Positions 30,155 to 43,095 of a DNA stretch of 64,000 bases are shown piece after piece (positions within the stretch are counted from its first letter, which is position 1; each line of letters opens with the position of its first letter). The position numbers were made by a program, and so were the translations under genes. The stretch covers positions 868,001 to 932,000 of the forward strand of contig JAKMXF010000321.1 in the NCBI GenBank assembly GCA_024704765.1. The letters are read 5' to 3'. The DNA is from Oopsacas minuta. Its lineage: Eukaryota; Porifera; Hexactinellida; Lyssacinosida; Leucopsacidae. Under the pieces are notes generated by a model. That model ran no database searches, was not told the origin of the DNA, and worked only from the letters and a program-made list of their open reading frames with translations.

Positions 30155-31315
30155 ATGATTAACTCTTCTAACAAAAGTTCAGACCCTCGCCCCGATGAGT
30201 TTACATATCTAAACTCTGTTAACGATAAAGTGTATTATGTTGATCAGGTACTGGGATTTGTATACACTTCTCTATGTGTATTCTGGTTAGTTTATGTCAT
30301 AATATGGGTATTAACAACGATAAAGCAAAGAAAGAATTTAATTCATTTAATGAAGAGAGACATTACATACGATTATAGAGTTCGCCTCTTCTTAAAAACC
30401 GAATCAATCTTAAGGAATGTTATTTTTCTTATTTTTCTATGTTTCGAGCTGAGCTATTGCTCAATCATAAACATTTTCGGGTTTTTGTATTTCTTTTATA
30501 ATCCTGAGGATATCTTGATCTCGATTGGTTCTAACTGCACATTACAAACAGGGACATTTCTAGGGAATGCATATGACACTAGAGTTGGTCTGGTTGCTCT
30601 TAATGTTCTTTCAATTTGTGGCTATTTATCGTTTTCCATGATGATTTGGTTTTTCGGTGCATCTCTTCTCCATTTGAGTTTTGCTGCTAGAAATCAGCTG
30701 AAAATGAGAACAGTTCTTCACTTCATCTTGTTAGGAATAGTTATCAATATAGCCTTCACAATAATTACACTAATTCCATATACTAGCATATTCGGTAAAA
30801 TAGCTCAAAGCTTGATGGATCAAATCAGTTTCTTTATTGTGCTCTATATCGCTAACAAGAAATTCTTTCCTGCCATGAATAGTCGTATTATAGATGCATA
30901 CCATCTCTATAATCCCAAATTACATCATCAACAAAAATATTTGCTAAAACAATATAAAGTACTTGTTTTTGTTTTCTTATTTACTTTTGAAATATATATT
31001 CTAAACAGTTTAATCTTCTACAACTTGTTTGTTATTTTAGAATCAATCTGTGTGAATGCTTGTTGGTTTCATGTGACTTATCATCTTCCTATGTTCACAA
31101 TACCAGAGTCTACGAATCATACTCTCAGTATAATCTTCTATTACTTTTTAATATTGGTACATCTAGCTGACTTTATTGTTTATTTCAATTTTATTGTTGT
31201 GAATTCAATTTTTCTATTCTTTCTATTCTTTAGATTCTTTAGGAACAGATTTTCTAAGAGTATGAGTTATCGATATCCAATATTCTCTGCTCCTTTATTA
31301 CCCAATAATGAATAA
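30155..31315 (+). CDS. Seven-transmembrane receptor-like protein C
   Basis: An intact single-exon gene of 386 aa. Approximate spans: TM1 28-53, TM2 87-114, TM3 144-175, TM4 186-209, TM5 216-233, TM6 268-297, TM7 324-362 (long, possibly two helices). Inner loops are basic (TTIKQRKNLIHLMKR; AARNQLKMR; the FFPAMNSRIIDAYHL loop). The outer side carries Cys128 in SNCTLQT, Cys303 in NACWFHVTY and several sequons, so N-out topology is likely. It is closest to the gene at 55582-56733. About 90 bp of upstream flank (29875-29965) recurs at 52130-52210 without a gene. Function unknown; receptor inferred. Confidence 0.85.
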   Translation: MINSSNKSSDPRPDEFTYLNSVNDKVYYVDQVLGFVYTSLCVFWLVYVIIWVLTTIKQRKNLIHLMKRDITYDYRVRLFLKTESILRNVIFLIFLCFELSYCSIINIFGFLYFFYNPEDILISIGSNCTLQTGTFLGNAYDTRVGLVALNVLSICGYLSFSMMIWFFGASLLHLSFAARNQLKMRTVLHFILLGIVINIAFTIITLIPYTSIFGKIAQSLMDQISFFIVLYIANKKFFPAMNSRIIDAYHLYNPKLHHQQKYLLKQYKVLVFVFLFTFEIYILNSLIFYNLFVILESICVNACWFHVTYHLPMFTIPESTNHTLSIIFYYFLILVHLADFIVYFNFIVVNSIFLFFLFFRFFRNRFSKSMSYRYPIFSAPLLPNNE

Positions 31316-32206
31316 TTTGTATATGAATTAATACCATTTATTACTTTCTTACAAACATTATATTTATGGCCCTAATGTATCTTATCTCTTCTACATATTC
31401 TTTGTAATTAATATACAAGTACGGATGTGGTTGATCTACTGATTAGAAATGTACACATACATTTCACCATTATTTATTAACAGGGTTTCACACTATAATA
31501 TACTTTGTATATGGTTACAATAGTTCAAATTCATGCAACCTTAACTAGCCTCCATCAATATTCCTTAATGCGATGTAAAAGGAGATAACAAGTCATAATT
31601 CGTTATAATTAATTTTGTCCAAGGATTAACAGATACCAATTCGGAAAATTGTCTTGTGCAAACCTCCCAAATCGGATAAGTCAAGATAACTATCTCAGAG
31701 TGTTAGAGATGTTGATTATATATTCAATCATGTGTGCATGTTCGATGATATCATATTCGACACAGTCACTTGCCAAATTTAAATTCTGTAGCTAAACCAA
31801 TCTACCAATAAATGTATTAAATTATAATGTAAGGTGTAAACAATGAAAAATTACTGTGAAGAATTGGTTAACAGCTGCAGCAGCTTAAGTTATCCATTTA
31901 GGATTCAATAGGTGTTTGCAGTTAGGATATAGGATGATATTTCTTAGTATGCTACATTTCTAAATGCAAGATATCAGGAATGCTGACACCAATAATCAAA
32001 TACCCCATAAATATATCCAACAGTTTATGTAAAATATACAAATAACTTGATATTATATGTTTGAAAAGGTTGGACACATGTGTACATTATCTCTAATAGC
32101 TGAAATATACAGGACATTATAGAAATCTTACAAATTATACTAAAAATGATACAAAAATCTTCTTTCCCTTTCCTTATATTGAAGAATGTTTGAATTATAT
32201 AAACAC
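31316..32206. other. AT-rich intergenic spacer
   Basis: No exon, repeat terminus or RNA gene could be supported. It holds the 3' flank of 7TM gene C. Confidence 0.4.
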
Positions 32207-32452
32207 CTACTTGTTCAATAGCTCAATAACTTTATTTACTTTCTGTTCAAAGCTATCCAGCCTGTGATTTATATGAGACATACCGTCAGTGATGTCCTCA
32301 ACCTTATGGTTGAGGTCACCGACTTTATGGTTTAAGTCGTCCACTTTTTGATTGAACTCTTCGTTTGTTCTAGTAGCCTTTTCAAATTCACTTTCTATCA
32401 TCTTTTTAGCTCTGTTCAAACCTTCATTCGTATCCAATGCTAATTGATCCAT
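32207..32452 (-). CDS. Small coiled-coil protein or TRP C-terminal exon
   Basis: An 81-aa open frame with clear heptads, including three spaced repeats of the type LNHKV. It ends at a stop. An acceptor-like GTCCTAGCAG ends 4 nt before the ATG, the same arrangement as for several other genes here, which favours an independent small gene. Alternatively it is the last exon of the TRP channel upstream, since coiled-coil tails are common in TRP proteins. However, direct splicing from the last TRP exon at 33816 would give an immediate stop, so an intervening exon would be needed. Confidence 0.5.
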   Translation of the reverse strand: MDQLALDTNEGLNRAKKMIESEFEKATRTNEEFNQKVDDLNHKVGDLNHKVEDITDGMSHINHRLDSFEQKVNKVIELLNK

Positions 32453-33807
32453 GTTCCTGCTAGGACTATCTAAGAATCATGAAACATAAATGGAAATGCG
32501 ACCAAATATCATTCAGAATTGTCAAAGGATCTAATTTACATACAATATTACTATCGCTACTGGAGTAAGTGTATAATCTGTATTTTTGATTAAGCGCATA
32601 GGTGTTGGCTATTAGCAATTTTTCTAGAAATAACTGAAGTACGTTTGGTATTAGAAATATTTCTTGTAGTATTATTCTCCTTAGTGGTTTCTCCCTCGGA
32701 AGTTTGACATGTATATTGCCTAGCATGTATTGGAAACCCTACCACTTGTAACAGAAGGGGGACATGGCGAGAATATGCTGAATATTGTGTGGATATAGCA
32801 CAGTGGCATAGCTATCTTGGGTGGACTAATGGTGCATATGCAGAGCATTAAGCGTTCCTCATTTTTGGAGCGCGCTCCCACTCCTGAAAAAATGAGCACG
32901 ATCCAATCGTGCTCATTTTCATTTTTTTCTGATATAAATTAGATTTGTGTAATCAGCATTGAATTTATCCATTGTATATTCCTTAAATTGCAAAAGGTGC
33001 AACGACAAACCATCCTTATGTATATTGTTGTGAATAATGAAAAGTGTCCCAGCAACCACTTTTTAGCAATAATACTGAATATATGCCTAATATCGATTAA
33101 ATTTGCAAATTGTTTCAATTAATAGGCGCGCGCTCCTGTGTATCCGCACCTCCAGAAATGGAGGGCTGCTCCACCTTTTGCTCCTGCATCATAAATTGAA
33201 CGCGCCCCAGGTCCCGCTCCTTTAATGTTCTTTCCATATGTGGCGAACTTGTACTACTGGAGCACTAGTACACAGCGTAATTCCTTACACAGCGCAAAAA
33301 TGTAGATCAAAAGGGCCTTTAGCTACCTTGTCTACGCCACTACAGAAAGTAGAAAAATCGCCTTTTTCTAATTGATTGTGATTAAATTTTATCCAAGAAT
33401 GTTTGAAATCATCTTCAGCTATGCAACTAACGTGGTATGCATATTGGCGCCATGGGTTAATTGTGACAGGAAGTTACAAAATATTTTGGACAGCAGTCTA
33501 GTTATCTCCCGTTATCTCTCCATTTATGCATAATAACGCCTTGAAAGGCGCTGAGCAAAATGTGAGGCCAGTTTGATACTAATCATTTAAAGATCTGGCT
33601 CACCAAAACTTAAAAAAACTAGAATAACAATTAAGAGGGAACCAACAAATAGCACCCCGGGGGATATACTTAAGGAAAATAATGTGACACCCTAACAGCA
33701 AGGTTGGCGTATTCTAGCTAGGAAATTTTGGAATATACGATTTCCATAGACTAACTCAACTGCACAAAATTATATTAGAATAATTATCATTCTGGATGAT
33801 AAAATAC
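32453..33807. mobile_element. Probable hAT-type element with internal hairpin
   Basis: CAGTGGCATAGCTATCTTGG near 32802 and the reverse complement at about 33325-33343 (AGTGGCGTAGACAAGG) are similar, as in hAT terminal repeats, bounding about 540 bp of non-coding sequence. A perfect hairpin (AAATGAGCACGAT/ATCGTGCTCATTT) lies at about 32888-32922, and the interior has CGCGCTCC-type patches. A stretch around 32590-32740 could be a downstream exon of the TRP gene but was not resolved. Sequence from 33344 to 33807 shows nothing clear. Confidence 0.45.
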
Positions 33808-33815
33808 TTACTCAC

Positions 33816-36800
33816 CATCTTTGAGAGAGTTCCAACGAGAAAGAGGTATAGTTAGTGATTCAATAGCTGTGTATTTTCTGAATCGTCTGCCAAACCAATA
33901 AGCAAGATTAGATTTAAGTTCCAAAGTAACAACCAGGTCAATCTTATAATGATAAGTATTTTCTTTGATAATTTCGCCATAAGTTTCAGATAGTTGTGCA
34001 ATTAAAATATTCAACATGACAACGATTATTGTGAAGGAAAATCCTAAATATACAATAGTAAAAAAGAAATTATCTTGTAAGATGTCCTCTACGTGATTTC
34101 CTGGGCCGCCATCCAACATGAACATCAGTCCAGACAGCAGAGGTCGCCTCAGATCATACAAACAAGTCAGTTCTTGGTTAAACCAAAAGAATTCTGATCG
34201 AGTGTTGTTACACACCTGATAAGGCGGGTTTGAACAAATATTTATATTTTGATTAAGTGTTGGCTGCTGTCTCGCTGCTAGATGAATACCGCCAATATAC
34301 GCAATCAAGATTATAAAAACAAGGATGAAGAACCGAGGAATATCTATCACAAATATCTTGAATACGCCACTCACATATGCACCTAATGCTGGAGATATAC
34401 GAGTATATTTGAAGAGTGAAAGACTAAAAAAGATAAATGTAAGTCCAGCAAATGACCACTGTAAATAGAAACTAGTTGCTCTCAGGAAAATTAAGACAAT
34501 GAAAGAAACAATTCCTAACCAATCGATAAAGTTATAAACACCATCAAAATACTCCGGGAATGCACTGAAAAAATATTTCAGCTTTACATCTAATTTATGG
34601 AAGAGAAAAAGGAAATTTTTCCATTTCAAGAACATTTTAGATAGACAGGTTTTGTCTTTTTCACTTACAGTGTCGTTAAGATATTTTACTATTAATTGAG
34701 TCTCTTCACATTTATTCACGTTGTCTTCATAAACCTGTGTCCATTCTATTAGAAACTCAACTCCTTCATTAAATAAGAAGAACATTATGTATAGCAGACA
34801 TATTATTTCACAAATCCCCCTAACCCAGTCTGCAGGGTTCTGATAAAGCCAAATATTAGAATCACATACGGTAGAAGCTTGAACTAGAGCATAAGCTAGG
34901 CAAATGAGGAAAAAGAGATAGAAAAAGAAGGAAATTATATACCACCAGCGGTAGAAGCGTAACTTCTTGTCTACAATTATACTGACTAGAGGATGGTACT
35001 TCAATTCCTGATCTGGACAATCTTTCAGTTTATGTAAGAAAGATTTTTCCAGAGGTTTGAATTTAGGATCGTTAGGGTATAGTCCACTATCATTTGAATC
35101 GAATAAAATAGTATCTGCTGAAACCTTCCCTATATAATAGAAATATGTTAAAAAATATTTAATATAACTCAGTCTTAAGTTATGCAATAACTTCAATGGT
35201 TTTATGAACTTTTTTCATGCTATGAAATAACTATAACCTATTGGTGCTATCCCCACCACGCTTACTAACAATAATTTAGTGTCAATTCGCCTACTCATTG
35301 TTTAATCTTCTAATTATCAATTGAATCCTAATTCAAAATAAGCCCGTACATGTGTTCCAAGCTCTTCTAACCGGCTTTTTGAGTTCTGGAGTCATATTTA
35401 ATATTTCATGGATTAGCATACAAATGTCTCTCAAGGCGTGGATGTAGAACTGTTACCATTTATAACTATTGTAGGCGTGGTAAGTATAGTTCGTTTGATG
35501 AATCTAATCATTAACTCACCACTACTTTTATTCTCAACTACTGATCTATTTATGACCTCTTTAACTGTATCGTATAGTTTACTTTCATAAATTTTGTGAA
35601 TCTGTTTAGGATCTTTGTGATAATAATCTTTCGGTGCCCAAACAATAAATAACTTCAAAACCGGTTCATTTCTACATTCTAGTGCTAAGTCATATGACGA
35701 TTGACCCTTGTTATTACGAATCATGTATATCTGTTGTTCTCTTGTTACTCCTTTCATCGGAGCTATTCTTCGTAATAGACATTTTGCTGAAGCACAAGAG
35801 TTATATTTTGCAATATGATGAAGTACAGTATTTCCTTCATTATCTCCCTTCACTAGTGTTGTACCATAATTCATAATGATAGGAATGTAGTCAGCATAGT
35901 CTTTATCTGCAGCTAGCATGAGAGGTGTTGTGCCGTCCTTAAGCGGTTCCTCTGGTTTAGCTTTGTAATCAAGTAACATCTTAACGATCTCTTTTCTACC
36001 TTCTCGAACAGCTAGATGCAAGAATGTGTCATCGTCATTTCCAAACACTACATTAGGGTCAGCTCCATAACGTAATAAAACATTAACCACAGAGTTCTGA
36101 CCTTGAAGAGTGCCTTGATAAAGAGGTGTTCTATCTGAGTTATTCCTCTGATTGACATTCATTCCTACTTCCTTAATCAAGTACTCCACAATAGCAGCAT
36201 GCCCACCATATGCTGCAGAATGTAAGGCAGTATTAGCCATGTCTTTGTGTACAAGATTTGCTCCATGCTTAATCAATAGCTTTGCACAATCAAACTGTCC
36301 GAATTCAACTGCATTATTTAATGGAGAAAATCCTGGTATGTTCTTTCCAATGAAATTTGGGTTAGCCTTAGCTCCTAGTAATACCTCTAAAACTCTTATA
36401 TTCCCTTTCTTAGCGGCGAGCTTAAGAGGCGGGAAGCCTTTTCTATTCACCACATTAAGCGGAGTCTTCCTATCAATTAGAGCCTCTGCTAATGCTACAT
36501 TATCTTCCGTTGCTGCTATATGTATAAGTTTCCCAATATCGCTATCAACTTCTGCTTCTAAATCCATATATTTTAATATTATTTCTATCGTAAGCCTATC
36601 ATCTGTCAGCATGACGGGAATCTTCTTAGCTTTATTCTGAAGTAGAAAACACTCTTTGAGTTCCTCTAAACAAAGTGGAATTGATAATATGAAAATTTGT
36701 CTGACTCAGGGAGCATTGTAAATCAAAGTATGCTATTATATCTCTCCACAATTAATGGTAGAATGTGAACAAATTTCGCGGTTAACTTGAAGGGAGCAAA

Positions 36801-37942
36801 GTAAAACGCTACAATAATGTCTTAGTCTTGGCTATTTCTCTCAATTGGCCAGACTGTGACCTAATTCTGGTCCTATTTGACAACTAAATATTCGCTTCCG
36901 CAGCTCTTGTAGAAGATATACGTTTTGATCCTAAGTGTCAAATTTCATCCCTCCAGAACATATGAGATAACTTAACAAATTTAAACTTACTAAGAGCTTT
37001 ACTTTTATCTTCTCTATCATTTATGTAATAGTCAGTGATTATCTTGATATATTCGATAAGTGATTTCCCCGCAGCGAGGTGCAGTAAAGTGTTTTGGTTC
37101 TTATCTACTTCACTTAGTTTTACACCAGCATTTAACAAAGGACGTATAGCATCTTTCTTGCCAAATATGTAGCAAATATGGAGTGCAGTGTTTCCTGTAA
37201 GAAAATTCCATTTATTAAGTTATGTTAATGAAACTGAATCGTGATAGCGATAGGAATTATATTTATTCCCATTAATCCCGCAACATAGGAGCAGTGTTTT
37301 TCCCGAGAAGCGCGTCATTTAACGAGCTTAAGTCGGAGCTCCTTACTAGGATATGACACAATACTTAGGTTGGCATTTGGCAGGTATGGATAAAGTTAAA
37401 ATTATTGAATATACGCATTTAGGTTTGTATAGATTGCAGAAAAGCTTTTGATTAATTTTCAGAATGCCATATCTGTATCTGGTACCGAGAGTCAAATTTA
37501 GTGAGCCCTGGCTCCCCGGGGATTTTTCCCTCTGCAAAATCCCCGGGAAGCCAGGCCCCTGACATATCATAAAGTATTACCTCTTGTTGTCTTTGCATTT
37601 AAGAATTCTATAGTGTGTTCAGATGTTACACCAGAGGTTTCACTATCTGACTTTATCAAAAAGTTTAATAAGATCTCGATATTTTCAATTTTACCTCCTT
37701 TGACTGCTGAATGAAGGATGTTAGATCCTCTATCATTTTTCGAATCATATGGAAATACACTAATCGCTTCATATAACAAATATTTCAAACATTCAGCAGA
37801 TCCTACCCTTGCTGTATAATGTAGTAGGGTCTCTCCATCAGATTTAGAAAATACACTGTCAGTGCTCAGCAGACACTGAACAAGGGCCAATCGGAGTGCA
37901 TCTGGTTCCTTAGCTTTAACGATATCATCAACAATTTTTTCT
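33816..37942 (-). CDS. Ankyrin-repeat TRP-type cation channel (partial model)
   Basis: Four exons join in frame, 5' to 3': 37942-37581, 37194-36991, 36665-35520 and 35129-33816, about 1010 residues. The first three carry ankyrin repeats (GETLLHYTARVGSAECLKYL; NTLLHLAAGKS; TPLYQGTLQGQNSVVNVLL; TPLMLAADKDY). The last holds six membrane spans, a pore-like segment (LLSGLMFMLDGGPGNHVED) and an S6 with MLNILIAQLSETYGEI, typical of TRP channels. The frame runs to a stop at 33808, but a strong donor (ATG|GTGAGT) ends the exon at 33816, so a further 3' exon is likely. The 5' end also begins at an acceptor, so upstream exons are missing. Subfamily is not settled (TRPA/TRPV-like). Confidence 0.85.
37507..37555. 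repeat. GC-rich hairpin inside a TRP intron
   Basis: CCTGGCTCCCCGGGGATTTT and its near-perfect inverse flank a 9-bp loop, within the intron between the first two known TRP exons. It stands out by base composition and is probably a small foldback element. Confidence 0.85.
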
Positions 37943-39097
37943 CTATTAATTAATAAATAAATATGTAATCAAAGATTATATATTAATCTTATGAATTCAG
38001 CTATGCTATAAAAGTAATATAACTACATACGTAGTAGATTTCGGTATTCGCAGACCATGAGGGAAATTTTCATGGATTATATAGTCGAAATCGGCTTTTT
38101 GCCTCCTTGTATGTACTTCTTTCTGCAAAATATCATCGGGTTTGTTGCCTATAGGTTTCTATGATTCTTTACTTTATTAAATAACTGATATTTCATTGTT
38201 GCAAAATATTATTACCAAAGTGTTTCTCAACCTTGCAATTCACAACCTATGGTATACTTGTACAAACAAGTTATTTAGATATAATAACAAAGTGGAAATC
38301 GGATAAGACTTACTTTCCGGGAAACAAAACAAAGTACTACTATCAAGAACTTATCCACCATACGCTTGCTCCAAATTTCATTACGCCTAATCTTGTTATT
38401 TATATTACGTCTAAGGGATCGAGCTAAAATTTTCATAAGCCTGAGCTCAATTCATTTGAAAATCTTAGCAGTTAGGCATATGTAGGGTAATTTAGTCTCA
38501 TTTATCAAAGAGAACTCACATGTCTATATTTAATTCGCTTTTATTAGAGTTTTGTAGAATCTAGAAAGGTAAATAAATCCATGAATACAATCACAGCTCC
38601 TAAGAGCAGATTCTATTTGGTATAGCCTTCTCTATATAAGGCCACCATCAGATGTATCAAGGGTATAGTAGTGTACGGTAAATATTATATGGTATACAGA
38701 ATGGTTTTCATATCGCACAAACAGTACATTTATGTCCGAGTAAATGTATAACAGATATGTAGAAATATCAAGTCTCCAAACCATAAATATCTCCTACGAC
38801 AATGACGCAATCCTGAATATTGGCGGTCCTGCAATCTCTAACTGTCAAATTAGCATAAAAATGGCACACATGTAGATTGTAGATACTACTCTTACAGTAA
38901 CCGGGTCTGTATTTTTCTAAAGTTAAAATTCACTCCTTTAGAATCCTATTTTCTTACCTTTAATGTAAAGGTATAAATATTACAGATATTAGGTAATAAC
39001 TGCTAATCAGTAATCAGGGTTACTCTATAGATAACGGACTCTAACTTGAACTCTTGTCCGTCAGCCGACATTAATGTCGAATTATGATGATAATACA
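37943..39097. repeat. Repeat-rich stretch 5' of the TRP exons
   Basis: About 38028-38110 (TATTCGCAGACCATGAGGG) and 38420-38485 (CAATTCATTTGAAAATCTTA) match two adjacent segments at 45785-45900, so the copy at 45785 is internally deleted or this one has an insertion. About 38620-38800 is the second copy of the dispersed repeat at 28860-29035. Missing 5' exons of the TRP gene could lie here but none was recognised. Confidence 0.65.
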
Positions 39098-39337
39098 TTA
39101 TACCTTTGTTTGCTGTTTCTTCACTTCTATTACCTCTTCTCCTCTTATCGGCTTTACTCTGATCATTTCCTCTCCCGAAGCAGTTCCAAAGGATACATTG
39201 TAAATGACGAGTTTATCAATCATTTTAGATTCTTCATCATTTACGATACATAAGCACATGGCTCCGAAGCCCACAGTGTTCTGAGGTTCCATAACTCCCA
39301 ACTTCAAGCTATCATTGGTGAGGGGTTGGAAAGCCAT
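39098..39337 (-). CDS. Small hypothetical protein
   Basis: A 79-aa frame starting MAFQPLTNDSLKLGVMEPQN with protein-like composition and no recognised domain. The ATG is 1 nt downstream of an acceptor-like ATCAAATAG, the same pattern as neighbouring genes. A donor-like AAAG|GTATAA lies at its very end, so it could instead be the first exon of a longer gene, perhaps the TRP channel. However, the phase (0) does not fit the acceptor at 37942 directly. Confidence 0.45.
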   Translation of the reverse strand: MAFQPLTNDSLKLGVMEPQNTVGFGAMCLCIVNDEESKMIDKLVIYNVSFGTASGEEMIRVKPIRGEEVIEVKKQQTKV

Positions 39338-41320
39338 ACTATTTGATATCTGTTACTACAAGATTGCAACAAAAATTTATTTATATCAATAATCATGAAT
39401 AATAGATAGGGAATATATCAAATCTCTAAAATTACTTTAGAAATCAGGAATACAACTTCAACTCTTGCAAATTGAAAATAATCGGGTATTTCGGTATTGT
39501 TATGTTTTCAATTTTAACAGCCAATAAGCTCTAAAATTAGGTGATATAATGGATAGATAATATTTAACAACAATTTTTCCGTTGACTGTAAACAGCTTAG
39601 TTGTTTACATCCCTGCTGCATACTAATTCTGTTTCCTTAAGGAGTATGTCTTATACGAGTTCCAAAGTAGCTTATAATCAAATTGTTTTGGTTGAAGTAC
39701 TTTGTTACATTCGAAACCAAACCCCTGACAACAATCATGAGCGACTTTGGTATTCAGGCCAATTCTCACATAAATATAATAATACATCCGACTGGTTATT
39801 CCGTAATATCACAAAGTGAAACTTCCTAAGACCAAACAATTTTAGAAAGAAATATTAATGAATTAACATTCATATAATTTGTAGAATACATCAGAGGACT
39901 ATTCCTATACAGTAACGTGATACCACTAAATCATTCTGTAAAATTTGCTGTATAAACATACAAATATCTAATAGAACGTATTATGCAAGTAAAGTAACAA
40001 ACCCGTTGTATATTAAACAAGCAATTATTCTTTTCATGATGCGTAGCGTATCTCCTAGTAGTATAATTAATTCATTGAAATATAGTACGAAAATCTGATT
40101 AGATTGTTTTCTGCCGAGTATAAACAAAAAGGCCTCAATGAGGTATTTTGGTCAGAGTTTCCAATAAAAAGCGATCTATCCCGAATAGACATTATCCTAC
40201 AGTACGCCAATGCAGTGACATACAGCCGAAACCGGTTTTTGCTTACTATTTCTTTGCAGAAGATTTAGTAAGAAAACCCCAAGGAAGATGCATGGAAATA
40301 TCACATTCTTACAATCTGAGCATGAAAATAAAGTAAACCGCTTTCGACTGTACTCGAAATATAGATGAAATGATGTATAATTGTTATTATAGTAATTTAT
40401 TTTTATCTTTTCATATTTTCTGCCTAAAGAAATCTACATATAATGAACTAGATATGAATTCACTGCATATATAGCTGTATAACAAGTCAAGATTGATATG
40501 CGAACCAGTAGAGTACCTATTTGTAATCTTATACAGCTTTACTGTGCGACTGTAAATTGTGCGATTTCAGTATTTTTGTTATACAATTTCAACATACGAA
40601 ATAATTTCCTTTAAATATACCACACATTAAAGCCTGTATTCAATTATTCAAACTCCTAAATGTCTTTAAATATGACGCACTATAAATCTTGTAGATACCA
40701 TATTCATTAAAATTTTCAATTATCTGTCTGTTCGTTTATTTGCTTGTTTATTTGTTCGATTTGTAATTTGAAATAAGGTTTAATTGAACCAGAAAATCAA
40801 TCACCTCAATAGTCCTAAAATGATCATTACATTATTATTTTGCGAATGGTGTAGATTTTAGTTGAAGTGTTTCCTAACCGGCACCCACAATTTACTACAT
40901 ACTGGTTATAGGAACATGCAGGATATAAGAACATTATGTCCAGTTCCCGACGATGTTCTTAAAACCGGCATCTACTGTATATGTATACACACACACCAAG
41001 TCAACCATTTTAGCACTGAGCCACTATATTATATAGCAGTGTTCCTCAACCTTTTTCGAACTGAGGCACACTTCTCAAGAGTGAATTCAACTTTAGTATA
41101 ACCGCGGTGTCATAAATTACTAGAATTATATCATATAATTAAAATATTGGCATTAAAGGATTAGATCTTGTTGACTTTTAGCATTTTCAAGTTAAGAGGG
41201 CCAGAAACTAAGCACATGAAATCATATCAAACAATTTGTTATATATCAGTGTAATGTTGGTGGCATACTTAACAACGTTCTGAGGCACACCAGGTTGAGA
41301 ACCACTGCTATATAGTAGTA
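39338..41320. other. Intergenic region with dispersed repeat
   Basis: About 40870-40985 (GGTTATAGGAACATGCAGGATATAAGAAC ... TTCCCGACGATGTTCT ... GGCATCTACTGTA, read in parts) recurs at about 45685-45785 and has a pogo-like end. Plus-strand open frames at 39601-39819, 40148-40336 and 40862-41101 lack coding character. No gene is supported. Confidence 0.5.
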
Positions 41321-41329
41321 TAGTCAGTA

Positions 41330-42180
41330 CAGTAAAAACACTCGTAAGCCACCGCAAATTTGGCCATCACAAGACCTGTGTATTTAACGTACTTTATATT
41401 AATGAACAACCAATCTTAATTTGTTGGCGTACTCTCAAATGGAAGGACTCCCTAAAACATTCAAGTATTAAACGTGTGTTCAATTTGGAAGGGCCACCCA
41501 TATTATAACAATGAGTTACTAATTTCAATTTTTGAGCGCACCCTCAAATACAGTCAAATTGTCTATAACGGCCACCGAAGGTACTAGCCAAAAGTGGCCG
41601 TTATAGAGAGGTTTACCGTTATACACTAGTGTGGTAGTAACTTTATGTTAATGGAGGTAATATAGAGAACTTGGACCGATATAAAAGACCAGTGACCGAT
41701 ATAAAAGATAATATGGTGGAAGTAGTTAATGATGGCCTCCTAAGGCACTTGTCAAAGGTTGACCTTATAGGAGGCGACAACTATATAAAGTAGCTGTTAG
41801 ATAAAGGAAGTGGCCGTCATAGAGATGTCATTATGATGGGAAATCGGCTGGGACTGTTTTAAGGTGGCCGCTATGTACGGGTGATCGTTATACAGATGTA
41901 GGCGTTTGACTGAGTGATAAATGTTAGGATTGAGGGGGGGGGCTGTAACGCTTTAAATGGTTCGGTGTGGACAAATCATGGCCTGTAAGGTTTAAATGGT
42001 CAGGTTGCCATAATTGGTGCGCAGTGGCGGATCCAGAGGGGTAGGGGATATATTCTAAGATAAATTGACATGATATGGAATTACGGTGGGTCTATACAAG
42101 TATTAAGAGCAAGACAACAAGTGACTAGTATTTGGATTTTGGGGGCCCTAAAATGAACCCCTCGAGGTGTCTAAATAGAG
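41330..42180. repeat. Mobile-element debris with GTGGCCGTTATA motifs
   Basis: Short related phrases (GGCCATC, TATAACGGCCACC, GTGGCCGTTATAGAGAGG, GTGGCCGTCATAGAGATG, GTGGCCGCTATGTACGGG) occur repeatedly over about 550 bp. Similar phrases occur near 53930. A run of eight or more G lies near 41935. From about 42023, CAGTGGCGGATCCAGAGGGG resembles a hAT terminal repeat. All non-coding. Confidence 0.6.
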
Positions 42181-43095
42181 CTCAGAATTATATCCTAAGA
42201 AGATTCAATTGAGTTTAAACATTCGGAAAAACTCCATTATTCAGAGAAATATATCAGTTTCAAGGCCATTGCAAGCAGAGTTCAATTGGTCAGGTTGACC
42301 TTCACAAAATATGGATACCCCGACCTATTGACTAACATACTATTCCTATTAGCAGTCCAAATTTGGACCGGTTGAAACTGATCAACCGTACCATCCCTAC
42401 ACATTGATCCCAACCATTTGCAATCCAAAATGATGGTCATCGTTCCTTAAAGACGATATATTGTAAAGATAGTGATTAAAGAACAATAATTTGATATAAC
42501 TTTATATCGATAACATTATACTGATTTGATTGTTAGCACAATATTTATGAAATATTCGAAATATACTAAATTACTAACTTTTTTTGTTGTTGAAGATGCT
42601 GGTCAAAGCAGCATTTGACTGGTCACTTGAGGTGTATGCATGTAATATAAGTAATATATGACAAAACTAAGAAATTCGGATTCAAAATGCTCTATTACCT
42701 CAATATACGTAGCTGACGAGAAAATCTGGTAAACTTTGATGAAACCTACAGGAGTTGTCGTGGGTGACGGATTTTCAATTTCCATTCCCACAAGAAGTAT
42801 GTAGGAATTCCCATATAGGAGACCCATAGGAAAACGATTCCCATTCTCGCCTGAAAATTTATAGGAAATCCTGTGGAATTAAATGGGGTGGGAATGGGAA
42901 TTGAATTTCACTCCCGGCAGATGGTTATATGGAAAATATACCAAATGATAGAGTTTGGTGAACTCGGATCAAAGTGTTACTAGAATTGCAATGCTCTTAA
43001 AATATTCTTATTTTAATATTTTGTAAAAATCAGCTAGCGAATAGTGATATACGTGCATGAAAATTTTATGTACGTTTCTAATTTGGAAGAAGATA
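42181..43095. other. Gene-less spacer
   Basis: No supported exon. About 42770-42920 has several TTCCCATTCCCA-type words on both strands, a possible small foldback element. Confidence 0.4.

Noticed and set aside
35682-36640. Plus-strand frames opposite the TRP ankyrin exon
   Set aside because: Antisense shadows; the minus strand reads ankyrin repeats in phase with correct splice sites.
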